A stretch of 54,891 bases of DNA, taken from NCBI RefSeq assembly GCF_001654855.1, contig NZ_LXEN01000040.1, forward strand, positions 1-54,891. The letters run 5' to 3'. Below the pieces are notes generated by a model. That model was not told the origin of the DNA. It made no database searches and saw nothing but the letters and a program-made list of their open reading frames with translations. How positions within the stretch are numbered: the stretch's first letter is position 1; every line of letters begins with the position of its first letter. The position numbers were made by a program, and so were the translations under genes. Source of the stretch: Proteus myxofaciens ATCC 19692. GTDB taxonomy: Bacteria > Pseudomonadota > Gammaproteobacteria > Enterobacterales > Enterobacteriaceae. Shown here one piece after another: positions 22,303-32,704 of this stretch.

Positions 22303-23051
22303 ATTAAAACCCTAAATATAAGTATAAAAAATCAACAGACATATGATTAATCATATCTGTTTTCTTATTACCTCTTAAATTCCATCAATAATTTAAAACC
22401 ACTCATTACGATGTCATAAAAAATATTAAAAAATAAATAAAAATATAAACTATTTAAATATGCACCATCCCTTTTATATATAAATAAGTAATTTTTAATA
22501 TATATGCGATATAAAAAACAACCTTCGACATTTATGATGATAGCGCTTAAATTTTAAAAAAAAATTCATAACTTACATTAAACTATAAAACACAGAATTA
22601 TCTTATTACAAGCAAGATATAAAAAAACAACAAAAAAACAAATAACGATAATTACAAACATAAATAAAACATAAGTATCATAAAAATAACAAAACAAACA
22701 AAAAATAAACACTTTACTCCTTTTATGATAATCTTTAAGTGATATTTAATTAAAAATGATATAGATCAACATATAAATCCGATAGTCGAATTATGATTAG
22801 AAATATAGGTGTTATAAATAAATTTTATAGTTTTTACACTTATTTGAACTAGATTCTTTTTTTATTTTTTATCAAAAAACAATTAAAAAATAAACTAATT
22901 TAAGTGTTTTTACTAAATTGAAATAATGATATTTAAGGCATACTCTAAAATACGATAGTTATACAAAATCTATTAGAATTAATTTAATCAACCTTTTCCT
23001 GATATAAATATTGGGATGTGTTTTCTTGCCATTTCATTTAGAGAGAAAAAA
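22303..23051. other. AT-rich divergent control region of the bcs locus
   Basis: 749 bp of extremely AT-rich DNA between bcsG and bcsR. I searched for bcsF upstream of bcsG and found only a 12-codon frame. Such composition suits H-NS silencing and a CsgD-type control region, but I can identify no specific operator or riboswitch. Confidence 0.5.
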
Positions 23052-23249
23052 ATGAACAACAAAATATTTATTAAATCAAAGATAAATAATGAAAAAAGCA
23101 ATCCAGGGAAGGATATTGAAAAATTGCAATCTATGTTTACTCTAAATAATTATCAGTATAAAAATATAAATAAAAAAGAAGAAGAAAGTGCCATTACTTA
23201 CCGTTGGCCATTACTTAAATCATTTAATCATATAGCTCAACGAGGTTAA
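23052..23249 (+). CDS. bcsR: Cellulose synthesis small protein BcsR
   Basis: A 65-residue protein. The likeness to E. coli BcsR is weak overall but includes the N-terminal MNN and the diagnostic C-terminal RWPLL segment (residues 51-55). Gene order bcsR-bcsQ-bcsA-bcsB matches E. coli. The start chosen is the ATG at 23052, preceded by GAGAG, rather than the in-frame ATG 36 bases upstream. BcsR is a regulatory subunit that works with BcsQ for assembly and polar localisation of the synthase. It is the first gene of the operon, 4 bp before bcsQ. Confidence 0.8.
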   Translation: MNNKIFIKSKINNEKSNPGKDIEKLQSMFTLNNYQYKNINKKEEESAITYRWPLLKSFNHIAQRG

Positions 23250-23253
23250 TTTT

Positions 23254-23991
23254 ATGCCACTTGTTATTTTAAACGGGATAAGAGGTGGAGTGGGAGCAAC
23301 ATCTACAACAATTACACTTGCCAGACAATTAACACTACAAAAGAAAAAAGTAATTATCATTGATAATTGTATTGAAAATATATTGTACTGCTATTTATCA
23401 GGAGAAAAAAAACAAACAACATTAAGTCAAGCATTATTAAAAGAGACTCCCATACAAGAAGCTATTTTTGACTATCAATCTCACCTTCAAATTTTACCTT
23501 TTGGAGTTGTAGATCAAAAGGATAGTTTACTTTTACAATCATCATTATCAGTAAAACAAAATGTTGATAATTTTCTTAGTCACTTTATTCAACATAATCC
23601 TGATACCATTATTTTAATGGATCTACAGTATTCACAATATCAAGATACCATTTTTTCATCTTGGTTAGAAAAAGCAGACATTTTACTCACTATTACTATG
23701 GCTGAAAGTAACTGTCATATCCGACTTAATCAGCATAAATTTAGCGCAAATGAGTATGTGTTAATTAACCAATTCAGAGCCACCAGCCAAGTTCAACAAG
23801 ATTTCCGCCAATATTGGCAAACAACATCATTGCCATTATGTCCCATTGTTCTTCATCAAGATGAAGCGTCATTAGAAGCCTGTGCTTCACAATTACCTTT
23901 ATATGATTATCGTTCTAACTGCATGTTAGTTGAAGAAATTAATCAACTCACACAATGGTGTTTAGCGTTATTAATAAGGAAAGAAGGATAA
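23254..23991 (+). CDS. bcsQ: Cellulose biosynthesis protein BcsQ (MinD/ParA-like ATPase)
   Basis: A 245-residue SIMIBI-class P-loop protein. The N-terminal GIRGGVGATSTT (residues 8-19) is a deviant Walker A of the same RGGVG-type seen in E. coli BcsQ, lacking the usual lysine after GGVG. IIIDNC and ILMDLQY supply the other nucleotide-site strands. BcsQ is required for synthase assembly and polar positioning and forms a complex with BcsR. It is embedded in the bcs operon, 5 bp ahead of bcsA. Confidence 0.9.
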   Translation: MPLVILNGIRGGVGATSTTITLARQLTLQKKKVIIIDNCIENILYCYLSGEKKQTTLSQALLKETPIQEAIFDYQSHLQILPFGVVDQKDSLLLQSSLSVKQNVDNFLSHFIQHNPDTIILMDLQYSQYQDTIFSSWLEKADILLTITMAESNCHIRLNQHKFSANEYVLINQFRATSQVQQDFRQYWQTTSLPLCPIVLHQDEASLEACASQLPLYDYRSNCMLVEEINQLTQWCLALLIRKEG

Positions 23992-23996
23992 AAATA

Positions 23997-26582
23997 ATGC
24001 CATCCCCTTACTATATAACGGAAAAAAAACAAAGAAAAAAAATTCAACATATATTAATCCGTTACTACACATTTTATCGTCACAATGGGGCATCTCGTAG
24101 TGCCGCTATTATTAGTGAATTATTTCAAGGAATAATGTGGTTTTTTTTACGTATGGAATCCTCTTTTTGGCAAAATATTGTAAAAAAACAACGCGCATTA
24201 TTTCCTCATATTAATCCACGGTGTCCTAAATTATTCGATCCATTGAGATATTTACTGCAAAGTATCTGGCTAACTGGTCAGTATGCTGTGTATTTTTTTA
24301 TTAAAAAACCAATCACGTTGATTGCTTATATAAAAAGTGTCGATAGACGCGTTTTCACACATGCTTCACCAATTGTTTCGCAGATTGTTGAAAATAAAAA
24401 ACAACCTTTATCATTCTGGCAATATCTTCTTTATTCAGGAATCGCTATTTTAGCTGTTTTCTTTATTTTACTGAGTATTACTCAACCTTTTGATCTCACG
24501 TTCCAATTTATATTTGTCATTACACTTTGGATTATAGCGTTAGCAATTCAAGATATACCAGGACGTTTAGCGTCTATTATGATGACGATGCTAGCACTGA
24601 CGATTGCTTGTCGTTATATCTGGTGGCGATATCATTCCACTTTATATTGGACGGATAATTTCAGTCTTATTTGTGGATTATTACTATTACTTGCAGAAAC
24701 TTACGCATGGTGTGTGCTATTTCTTAGTTTTATGCAATGTATTTGGCCTCTTCATCGTAAACCTATTTCAATGCCTGACGATATTACAAAATGGCAAAAT
24801 GTAGATATTTTTATTCCTACTTATAATGAAGATCTACAAATCGTCAAACCCACTATTTATGCCAGTTTAAACCTTGATTGGCCTAAAGATAAATTAACAA
24901 TTTATCTGCTTGATGATGGTAATCGTCCTGAATTTAAAGCGTTTGCTGAAGAAGTCGGTATTCGTTATATCACTCGCGAAAAACATGATTTTGCTAAAGC
25001 AGGTAATGTAAATAATGCCTTAAAACAAGCAACGGGTGAATTTGTTGCTATTTTTGATTGTGACCATATTCCAACACGCTCATTTTTACAATTCACTATG
25101 GGATGGTTTTTAAAAGATGAAAAAATAGCATTAGTACAAACACCACATCATTTTTTCTCACCGGATCCATTTGAGCGAAATTTAGATAATTTTCGTGAAA
25201 CTCCTAACGAAGGTGCACTTTTTTACGGTTTAGTACAAGATGGAAACGATACTTGGGATGCCACATTTTTCTGTGGTTCATGCGCTGTTTTACGTCGTAG
25301 CGCGCTTGATGAAATTGGGGGCATTGCTGTTGAAACTGTCACAGAAGATGCTCACACCTCACTACGCTTACATCGTCATGGTTGGAAATCTGCTTATATT
25401 AGAATCCCACAAGCAGCCGGTTTAGCTACAGGTTCACTTTCAGCACATATCAATCAACGCATTCGCTGGGCTAAAGGCATGGTACAAATATTCCGCCTTG
25501 ATAACCCTCTATTTGGCAAAGGGTTAACGCTGGCACAACGACTTTGTTATTTAAATGCCATGCTACATTTTTTCTCTGGCATACCTCGTATGATCTTCTT
25601 ATTAGCACCACTCACATTTCTTATTTTTCATGCTTACATTATCTACGCACCAGCTATCGCTATTATGATCTATGTTGTGCCATATCTTGTTCATATTTCT
25701 CTTGCTAGTGCGAAATTACAAGGCCCTTATCGACACTCATTTTGGGGTGAAATCTATGAAACTATTTTAGCTTGGTACACCACTCGCCCTGTATTAAGTA
25801 CCCTTTTTTCACCACACAAAGGTAAATTTAATGTGACAGAAAAAGGGGAAATGATGGAAAAAGACTTTATTGATTGGGATATCAATCGGCCTTATTTACT
25901 TTTTCTTAATTTGAATTTATTAGGTGTTTTATTTGCTTGTTGGCGAATTATCACGGGCTCACCTGATGAAATGTTAGCCATTTTTATGTGCTTATTGTGG
26001 GTGTTTTATAATCTAATGTTATTAGGTGTTGCTATTGAAGTTTCAGCAGAAACAAAGCAACGACGTCAATTTCCTCGTGTTCGAGTTAATTTTCCTGCCA
26101 TGATTTTATTAGATGATGGATCACTTTATCCCTGCAACCTTCATGACTTTTCTGACAATAGCTGCGCTGTTTTATTACCCAAAAATATCACACTTTCTTT
26201 AGCTAAAAACGATCAAGTTCGCTTATTGCTAAAACAAAATCAGCGTGAATATGTTTTTAAAGCAACTATTGCACGTATAGATAAACAAATCATTGGATTG
26301 CAGCTTCTGGATATGACGCCACAAGAAACCAACCATTTTATTGCTTGTACTTTTGAGCGCGCTGATACCTGGGCTAAGTGGCAACACGATCTTCCTAATG
26401 ATAGACCACTACATAGTTTAAAAAATATTATCTATATCAGCATGCAAGGCTATAGCACCCTACTAAAACGGGCACCTTATTTTATCTACGCTACGTTTTG
26501 CTTATTTGGTTTATTTTTACAGTGGCTTTCATCGCTACTTCCTCAACATGTCAATCTTTCACAAATTGTTCGTCAATCTTAA
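23997..26582 (+). CDS. bcsA: Cellulose synthase catalytic subunit BcsA
   Basis: 861 residues when started at the ATG at 23997, which has AAGAAGG upstream; a longer frame begins at 23955 inside bcsQ. It is a GT2-family synthase: DDGN near 306, DCDH near 354, FFCGS near 424, TEDAH near 449 and QRIRW near 486, with flanking transmembrane helices. The C-terminal PilZ domain has RQFPR (about 690-694) for c-di-GMP binding. The second motif reads DFSDNS (about 717-722), where the consensus D/N-x-S-x-x-G has glycine. Product: beta-1,4-glucan exported through its own channel. Confidence 0.96.
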   Translation: MPSPYYITEKKQRKKIQHILIRYYTFYRHNGASRSAAIISELFQGIMWFFLRMESSFWQNIVKKQRALFPHINPRCPKLFDPLRYLLQSIWLTGQYAVYFFIKKPITLIAYIKSVDRRVFTHASPIVSQIVENKKQPLSFWQYLLYSGIAILAVFFILLSITQPFDLTFQFIFVITLWIIALAIQDIPGRLASIMMTMLALTIACRYIWWRYHSTLYWTDNFSLICGLLLLLAETYAWCVLFLSFMQCIWPLHRKPISMPDDITKWQNVDIFIPTYNEDLQIVKPTIYASLNLDWPKDKLTIYLLDDGNRPEFKAFAEEVGIRYITREKHDFAKAGNVNNALKQATGEFVAIFDCDHIPTRSFLQFTMGWFLKDEKIALVQTPHHFFSPDPFERNLDNFRETPNEGALFYGLVQDGNDTWDATFFCGSCAVLRRSALDEIGGIAVETVTEDAHTSLRLHRHGWKSAYIRIPQAAGLATGSLSAHINQRIRWAKGMVQIFRLDNPLFGKGLTLAQRLCYLNAMLHFFSGIPRMIFLLAPLTFLIFHAYIIYAPAIAIMIYVVPYLVHISLASAKLQGPYRHSFWGEIYETILAWYTTRPVLSTLFSPHKGKFNVTEKGEMMEKDFIDWDINRPYLLFLNLNLLGVLFACWRIITGSPDEMLAIFMCLLWVFYNLMLLGVAIEVSAETKQRRQFPRVRVNFPAMILLDDGSLYPCNLHDFSDNSCAVLLPKNITLSLAKNDQVRLLLKQNQREYVFKATIARIDKQIIGLQLLDMTPQETNHFIACTFERADTWAKWQHDLPNDRPLHSLKNIIYISMQGYSTLLKRAPYFIYATFCLFGLFLQWLSSLLPQHVNLSQIVRQS

Positions 26583-26629
26583 AGAATAAAACATCGTTAT
26601 TACTAACAATAACTTCATGGGTAACAGTA

Positions 26630-28927
26630 ATGAAAAAACGTTTCCTCATATTTGTCTTAATTATGCTCACGACTTCTGTTTATGGAGCTGATACGCAACT
26701 AGATCAAGGCAATATTTCAGAAAAAATAATCGCTTTATTTAAGGCAGAGCCTAAAAAAGATCAATTAACAACCGCTGAGACAGTGCCTCCAGCACATCAA
26801 AAAGTATTAAAATTTGCAAAAACAGCACCTATTTATGGTGGTATGCATTTAACAGGCTCTAGCTCTGATGGCTATTTAGAATTTGGTGTACGTAGTGATG
26901 AATATGTTTCAAAAGCTATATTGAATTTAGAATTCACACCATCACCGTCATTATTGCCGATTGAATCACATCTTAATGTCTATCTAAATGATGAGTTAAT
27001 GGGAGTCATTACGTTAAAAGAAGAAGATTTAGGAAAGAAGAATCAAATCACGATTCCTATCGATCCGCTCTTTATTCAAGATCTTAACCACATAAAAATC
27101 TCGTTTATAGGCCATTATCGTGAAATCTGTGAAAATCAGGCTAATAGTACACTTTGGCTTGATGTCAGTAAAAACAGCCAATTAAATTTAACGTATCAAT
27201 CTCTAAACTTAAAAAATGAATTAGCTAATTTTCCGGCACCTTTCTTTGATAAACGTGATTTTGGGGCAGTAACATTACCGATTGTTTTTACTCAGTCACC
27301 CAATTTAGTACAACAAAAAGCAGCCGCAATATTAGCGTCTTGGTTTGGTACTCAAGTTGATTGGCGCCAGCAAGATTATCCTGTTTATTACAACGAATTA
27401 CCGAATAGACACAGCATTATTTTTGCAACAAATAAACAAAAACCTGATTTTTTAAAACAACATGCTGATGTTAAAGAACCCACTATTGAAATGATAACTC
27501 ATCCTACTAACCCTTACGTTAAATTATTACTCATTATGGGGCGTGATGATGATGATTTAATGACGGCGGTAAATGGAATAGCTAGAGGGCAAATTATTTT
27601 TAGAGGGAATAGTGTCACAATTAATAAAGTAGAAGAAATTAATCCTCGTGAACCTTATGATGCACCAAAGTGGGTACAACTCGATAAACCTATCTATTTT
27701 AATACACTTCAAGATTATGAAGGCCAGCTTCAATCACGAGGTTTAGAGCCTAATCCAATAACCTTAAATATGACATTACCCCCTGATATATTTATGTTTA
27801 ATAATACAGGGTTACAAATGCAATTACTTTATCGTTATACCGCTCCTGCTTTTAAAGATGATTCGCGACTCTCCATTTCTATTAACGATCACTTTATTAA
27901 AGCTTATCCGATTGAAAATGATAAAAAAGAGAACACGATTATTGCTTATTTACCTTTAATTCAAGGATGGATTGAATATAAAAATCTATTAAATATTCCA
28001 GCAATAAAATTAGGAGAACGTAATCAAGTTACTTTTGCTTTTGATTATACTAATCCTATTCCTGGTGGCTCTATTGACCAATGTATTACCTATCACCCAG
28101 TTCCTAATTCTGTTGCGATTGATGAATCATCTAACTTTAATTTTACAGGTAGCTATCGACACTATATTGCACTGCCAGATTTACGTGTTTATAGTCATTC
28201 TGGTTTCCCATTTAGTCGTTATGCAGATCTTTCTGAAACCGTCATTTTTGTTAATAATCAACCTTCTCCAACCCAATTATCAACCTTGTTAATTTCAACA
28301 GGAAATATTGGAGCGCAAACCGGATACCCTGCAATTAATGTTTCACTCACCAATTCACTTGAAGAATTACAACAAAAAGATGCAGATTTATTGTTAATAG
28401 GTGCACTGCCACCCACATTAAGTAATGATAAAAAAATAAATTTAATAATCGATAAAACTCGTAGTGAAATCACACTTCCTTCACGTGATACCAATATATT
28501 TAGCGATGCTAATTACCAAGAAATAAATAAACGTCCTGATAGTCGCACTTCATTAACATCAAAAGGATCAATGGGCGCCATTATTGGTTTTCAATCCCCA
28601 TTTTTTTCACAACGTAGTGTCGTTGCTTTATTAGCAGACAGTACTCAAGGTTATAAACTATTAAATGAAGCAATAAGCGATAGTGGTAAACGTGATGCTA
28701 TGTTTGGCTCAGCGGTGATTATTAGAGAATCTGGCGTAAATAGTTTACGCGTTGGCGATACCTATTACGTGGGGTATTTACCATGGTGGGAAGAGGCTTG
28801 GTATCTATTCGCATCACACCCTATTTGGCTTGGTTTAGCGGCAATAATCGGTATTACAATTATTTCTCTTCTTATTTGGCGAGCAATGAAAATAAGAAGC
28901 CAACGTCGTTTAGCAGCCAAGGACTAA
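26630..28927 (+). CDS. bcsB: Cellulose synthase periplasmic subunit BcsB
   Basis: 765 residues from the ATG at 26630. The longer frame back to 26498 would overlap bcsA and lacks a signal sequence at its start. It has an N-terminal signal peptide (MKKRFLIFVLIMLTTSVYGA), two carbohydrate-binding/flavodoxin-like repeats through the periplasmic body, and a single C-terminal transmembrane anchor (about 733-755) followed by a basic tail. BcsB guides the nascent glucan across the periplasm and is required for BcsA activity. bcsC starts only 3 bp after its stop, where E. coli has bcsZ. Confidence 0.94.
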   Translation: MKKRFLIFVLIMLTTSVYGADTQLDQGNISEKIIALFKAEPKKDQLTTAETVPPAHQKVLKFAKTAPIYGGMHLTGSSSDGYLEFGVRSDEYVSKAILNLEFTPSPSLLPIESHLNVYLNDELMGVITLKEEDLGKKNQITIPIDPLFIQDLNHIKISFIGHYREICENQANSTLWLDVSKNSQLNLTYQSLNLKNELANFPAPFFDKRDFGAVTLPIVFTQSPNLVQQKAAAILASWFGTQVDWRQQDYPVYYNELPNRHSIIFATNKQKPDFLKQHADVKEPTIEMITHPTNPYVKLLLIMGRDDDDLMTAVNGIARGQIIFRGNSVTINKVEEINPREPYDAPKWVQLDKPIYFNTLQDYEGQLQSRGLEPNPITLNMTLPPDIFMFNNTGLQMQLLYRYTAPAFKDDSRLSISINDHFIKAYPIENDKKENTIIAYLPLIQGWIEYKNLLNIPAIKLGERNQVTFAFDYTNPIPGGSIDQCITYHPVPNSVAIDESSNFNFTGSYRHYIALPDLRVYSHSGFPFSRYADLSETVIFVNNQPSPTQLSTLLISTGNIGAQTGYPAINVSLTNSLEELQQKDADLLLIGALPPTLSNDKKINLIIDKTRSEITLPSRDTNIFSDANYQEINKRPDSRTSLTSKGSMGAIIGFQSPFFSQRSVVALLADSTQGYKLLNEAISDSGKRDAMFGSAVIIRESGVNSLRVGDTYYVGYLPWWEEAWYLFASHPIWLGLAAIIGITIISLLIWRAMKIRSQRRLAAKD

Positions 28928-28930
28928 GCT

Positions 28931-31900
28931 ATGTGGATATCTCGTAATAGTTATTATAAAACGATGATCATCCCCTTTTTGCTGACAGGCTTTTTGCCTG
29001 TCACGCAAGCAAGCGATGAAAAAGCAGAAGCCTTTTTGCAAGAGCAAGTCGCTTTAGGTTCATCAACAGGGAATGAAACATTAGTTGCCCAATCACTACA
29101 CCGTTTATCTCTTATTAAGCCTAATGATCCCAATATACTATTGTTACAAATCCAATTTGCAATAAAACAGAAAGATAATGAGAACGTGCAACGATTGTTA
29201 GAGCAATTACATTCACAATATCCCCAATCACAACAATATCAAAGAGCTATCAAAACCTTATCTCTCACAACAAAAGAGAATAAACAGAAACTTCAACGTG
29301 CACAGCTTTATTACACTGCGGGTCGTTTTGATGAGGCTTTAAATTTATATGATGAAATATATCAAGGTATTCCTCCTGACTCCCTCTCAGCTTTAGAATA
29401 TCTTCAAGTATTGATGCAATCTTCATCTAAAAATAAAAGAAATAAACTAAACCAAATCTACCGTCAATATGGAAACGATGCGGAAATAGCAAAGATATAT
29501 CAACAACAAATTTCTCAGATAACATCAGTCACTACAGCAAAAAAATCAAACTCTGATATTTCTGCATTGCCTATTGCAACCTTAAAACAAAAATTACATA
29601 ACAAACCTAATAACGCCGATATTTTTGGTGCATTAGGAATACATTATTCTCGTGCTAATCAGCGAAGATTTGCCATTTATTACCTTTCAAAAGCACTTAG
29701 ATTATCACCAAATCATGATGACAGTAGCCAATGGCGAACAATGATGCGTTCCAACCAATATTGGTATCTGCTTTCTAAAGGTGATGAAGTATTATTACAG
29801 CATAATTATCAGTTAGCTGAACGTATATTTATTCAAGCTAATAAATTAAGCCCTTATAAAAGTGAACCTTATATTGGTTTAGGCGATATCGCTATTGCAA
29901 AAAAACAATTAGAGAAGGCTGAGCACTATTATTTGCAAGCATTAAAATACGAACCTAATCAAGGCACAACGCTTCATCGTTTAGCAAAGCTTTATCGACA
30001 ACAATCACATGAAAAAGCCTATCGCTTTATTAAAGGTTTAACCTCAACCCAATATGCGCATTTAGCAGAAGATTATAGCTATATAATTTCAGGTATTAGA
30101 CAAGATCTTGCAGCAGATGATGAACAGAAAGGTCAATATATTGATGCAATTGAAAAACGTAAAGCAATAACTAAAGATTATCCTAATGATGTTTGGAATA
30201 TTTATCGTCTCACGGACGATCTTTTAATCATGCAACAAAATCAACTTGCTGATGATTATTTTCAGCGCTTGAATCAACGTATCCCTAATGATCCTTCTCG
30301 CCTTTATGCTTATGCGTTATATCTCAATAAAATAGGAAAGGAAGCACAAGCACTCGATGCACTCAATCAGATCCCTATTTCACAACGTAGTAAAAGTATG
30401 GGCGAGCTCGAAAATAGATTGCGCTTTAATCAAGTAGTTGCATATGCCAAATCTTTAAGAAAACAAGGTTATGAAAAACAAGCTACCAATTATCTACTCA
30501 CCCACATTTCATCTGAGCAAAAAATACCCACATATTTATTATTAGCACAATGGGCTAGGGAGCAAAATAATCCCACAGAGGCGCTCAGTTATTATAAACA
30601 GGTCTTAAATTTAGCAAATAATAACGAAACCGCATTATTAAATGCAGTACAGACAAGCTTAGAACAAAATGATAAAGCTCAAGCGAATATCTATCTCACT
30701 AAAATAGAAGCATTATCACCAGAAGAATTCGATCTTAATTCAATAAGGCAATTAGCCAATGCAGAAAAAGAGATAGGAAATCAAGAAAAAGCACAACATT
30801 ACTTTGCTTATTTAACAAGGAAAGTTGAAAAAGACTCAAAGAATGCAAATGCTCTTTTGTTACGTGATATTGGGCGTTTTCATCAGGAAAATCAAGATAG
30901 CAAGCAAGCTCGTTATTATTATCAACAGGCAATGCAAAAAGCAGGAATAACAAAAACACAGCCAAAAGATAATATTGAATATACCCAATTAATGCGTAAT
31001 AACGAAAAAGATAATTGGCTATCTCGTAGTTTACGGGCTAATGCTGAATCACTTTATCACCAACAAGAATGGCGATTTACACTTGAACATGATTACTGGG
31101 GTTCGACTGGGAATAGTGGATACTCAAAATTACAGGCTCATACAACAATGTTACAGCTCGATAATCCCCTTTATGATGGCCGTTTCTTTTGGCGTGCTGA
31201 TCTCGTTAATCTTAATAGTGGTAAACTAGGTGATTCACCTTATGACTCTAAATTTGGGACTTGTTATCGCTCAGGATGTTTCCCTTTAGAACAAAAAGCC
31301 TTTGGTATTAGTCCTGCAATAGGTTTTGAAAATAATCAATGGCAATGGGATCTTGGGACAACACCGCTTGGCTTTGAAGTGACGGATTGGGTTGGTAAAA
31401 TTGCCTACAGCCATGATTTTTATAATGTAGGTTGGACAGTTGATCTTCATCGTCGGCCTGTAAATAGCTCTTTACTCGCTTTTGGTGGCCAACGTGATAT
31501 TTTGACTAATCAAACTTGGGGTGGTGTAAGAAGAACAGGAGTACGATTAAGTGGGAGTTACGATAAAGGAGGAAAAGACGGTTATTGGGGTGAAATTTCC
31601 GCTGATAAATTAACGGGAAAGAATGTTGAAGACAATAGTAGTATCAGAGGAATGGGTGGCTATTATTACAAACTTATTAATGAAAATAATCGTCGTGTTT
31701 CTGTTGGTTTAAATACCATGATTTGGCACTATGATAAAGATTTAAGTGACTATACCTTAGGACAAGGCGGATATTATAGCCCCCAAAAATATCTCTCTTT
31801 AGGATTACCGATTAATTATCGTCAACGGACTGAAAATTGGTCTTGGGAGTTATCAGGTTCTCTTTCGTGGTCTTATTCTCAAACTGATGATAGAAAACGT

Positions 31901-32203
31901 TACCCATTACAACATCTTGTTTCACCAGATAAATTTAATCGTTATCCCAATATATTCCCATCAGAAGAAAGAGATACCGTAGATAAAGGAAGCTCAAGTA
32001 ACGGTTTTGGTTATACAACAAGAGCATTAGTAGAACATCGGCTAACACCACATTGGTTTATAGGGGGTGCGATTGATATTCAGCAGGCAAAAAACTATAC
32101 CCCTAGTCATGCATTACTTTATTTGCGTTATTCATTTGATGGTTGGAATGGTGATTTAGATTTACCACCTAATCCATTAACACCTTATGCTGATTTTAAA
32201 TAG
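28931..32203 (+). CDS. bcsC: Cellulose export outer-membrane protein BcsC
   Basis: A 1090-residue protein (E. coli about 1157). It has a signal peptide (residues 1-27), a long series of tetratricopeptide repeats (about 30-680), and a C-terminal 16-strand-type beta-barrel domain (about 740-1090) rich in alternating aromatic strands and ending ALLYLRYSFDG...YADFK. Role: periplasmic scaffold and outer-membrane pore for cellulose. It closes the bcsRQABC operon, 3 bp after bcsB. The usual endoglucanase gene bcsZ between them is absent. The TPR part seems a little shorter than in E. coli, consistent with one or two repeats fewer. Confidence 0.93.
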   Translation: MWISRNSYYKTMIIPFLLTGFLPVTQASDEKAEAFLQEQVALGSSTGNETLVAQSLHRLSLIKPNDPNILLLQIQFAIKQKDNENVQRLLEQLHSQYPQSQQYQRAIKTLSLTTKENKQKLQRAQLYYTAGRFDEALNLYDEIYQGIPPDSLSALEYLQVLMQSSSKNKRNKLNQIYRQYGNDAEIAKIYQQQISQITSVTTAKKSNSDISALPIATLKQKLHNKPNNADIFGALGIHYSRANQRRFAIYYLSKALRLSPNHDDSSQWRTMMRSNQYWYLLSKGDEVLLQHNYQLAERIFIQANKLSPYKSEPYIGLGDIAIAKKQLEKAEHYYLQALKYEPNQGTTLHRLAKLYRQQSHEKAYRFIKGLTSTQYAHLAEDYSYIISGIRQDLAADDEQKGQYIDAIEKRKAITKDYPNDVWNIYRLTDDLLIMQQNQLADDYFQRLNQRIPNDPSRLYAYALYLNKIGKEAQALDALNQIPISQRSKSMGELENRLRFNQVVAYAKSLRKQGYEKQATNYLLTHISSEQKIPTYLLLAQWAREQNNPTEALSYYKQVLNLANNNETALLNAVQTSLEQNDKAQANIYLTKIEALSPEEFDLNSIRQLANAEKEIGNQEKAQHYFAYLTRKVEKDSKNANALLLRDIGRFHQENQDSKQARYYYQQAMQKAGITKTQPKDNIEYTQLMRNNEKDNWLSRSLRANAESLYHQQEWRFTLEHDYWGSTGNSGYSKLQAHTTMLQLDNPLYDGRFFWRADLVNLNSGKLGDSPYDSKFGTCYRSGCFPLEQKAFGISPAIGFENNQWQWDLGTTPLGFEVTDWVGKIAYSHDFYNVGWTVDLHRRPVNSSLLAFGGQRDILTNQTWGGVRRTGVRLSGSYDKGGKDGYWGEISADKLTGKNVEDNSSIRGMGGYYYKLINENNRRVSVGLNTMIWHYDKDLSDYTLGQGGYYSPQKYLSLGLPINYRQRTENWSWELSGSLSWSYSQTDDRKRYPLQHLVSPDKFNRYPNIFPSEERDTVDKGSSSNGFGYTTRALVEHRLTPHWFIGGAIDIQQAKNYTPSHALLYLRYSFDGWNGDLDLPPNPLTPYADFK

Positions 32204-32220
32204 ATAGTCTTGCTATTTAT

Positions 32221-32260
32221 AGCTTAATGGGAAGTTGTCACTTTTACTTTCCATTAAGCT
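32221..32260. terminator. Long hairpin between bcsC and the YeeE-like gene
   Basis: A 15-bp stem (AGCTTAATGG with its complement, extended by GAAGT/ACTTT) with a 10-nt loop lies between convergent genes. The T-tails are weak on both sides, so it is a probable bidirectional terminator. Confidence 0.6.
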
Positions 32261-32279
32261 TATTTGTATAAAATAGTGA

Positions 32280-32693
32280 TTAGCGAGATTTACGTATCTG
32301 TCCTATTAAAAATGAGCCTACAATCATTGCAACAACAAATATAGCACCTTGATAAAAACCACCACCAACAAGTATTAAGCCTGGGCCAGGACAAATTCCC
32401 ACTAATCCCCAGCCAATGCCAAATAAAATACTGCCTATCACTAAAGGCTTATCAATTTTTCTATTTTTGGGAATAGAAAAAGTGCATCCTAGTAAAGTAT
32501 GTTGACGTTGGCGAGCAAATAAATACCCCACCGCACTGATACAAAGTGCACTTATCATAAGTACGAATAATGATGGATCCCAATTTCCTGTAATATCAAG
32601 AAAAGCGAGTATCTTTTGAGGATCGCTCATTTTTCCTATTATCAAACCGGCACTAAATAACAAGCCACTTAAGAACGCAATAAATTTAGTCAT
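32280..32693 (-). CDS. YeeE/YedE half-transporter, second gene (DUF6691-like)
   Basis: A 137-residue, four-helix membrane protein. It opens with TKFIAFLSGLLFSAGLIIGKMSDPQKILAFLD and has the conserved GICPGPGL motif near residue 98. These features define the second half of the split YeeE/YedE sulfur-compound transporter family. The partner half is encoded just upstream (11 bp apart). Family members import thiosulfate or related reduced sulfur, or contribute to sulfide detoxification. The substrate here is inferred only from the ArsR-type sensor in the operon. Confidence 0.82.
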   Translation of the reverse strand: MTKFIAFLSGLLFSAGLIIGKMSDPQKILAFLDITGNWDPSLFVLMISALCISAVGYLFARQRQHTLLGCTFSIPKNRKIDKPLVIGSILFGIGWGLVGICPGPGLILVGGGFYQGAIFVVAMIVGSFLIGQIRKSR

Positions 32694-32704
32694 TATCTAC
32701 ATTC

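Noticed and set aside
22303-22500. bcsF upstream of bcsG
   Set aside because: Only a 12-codon frame found. No transmembrane small protein like BcsF.
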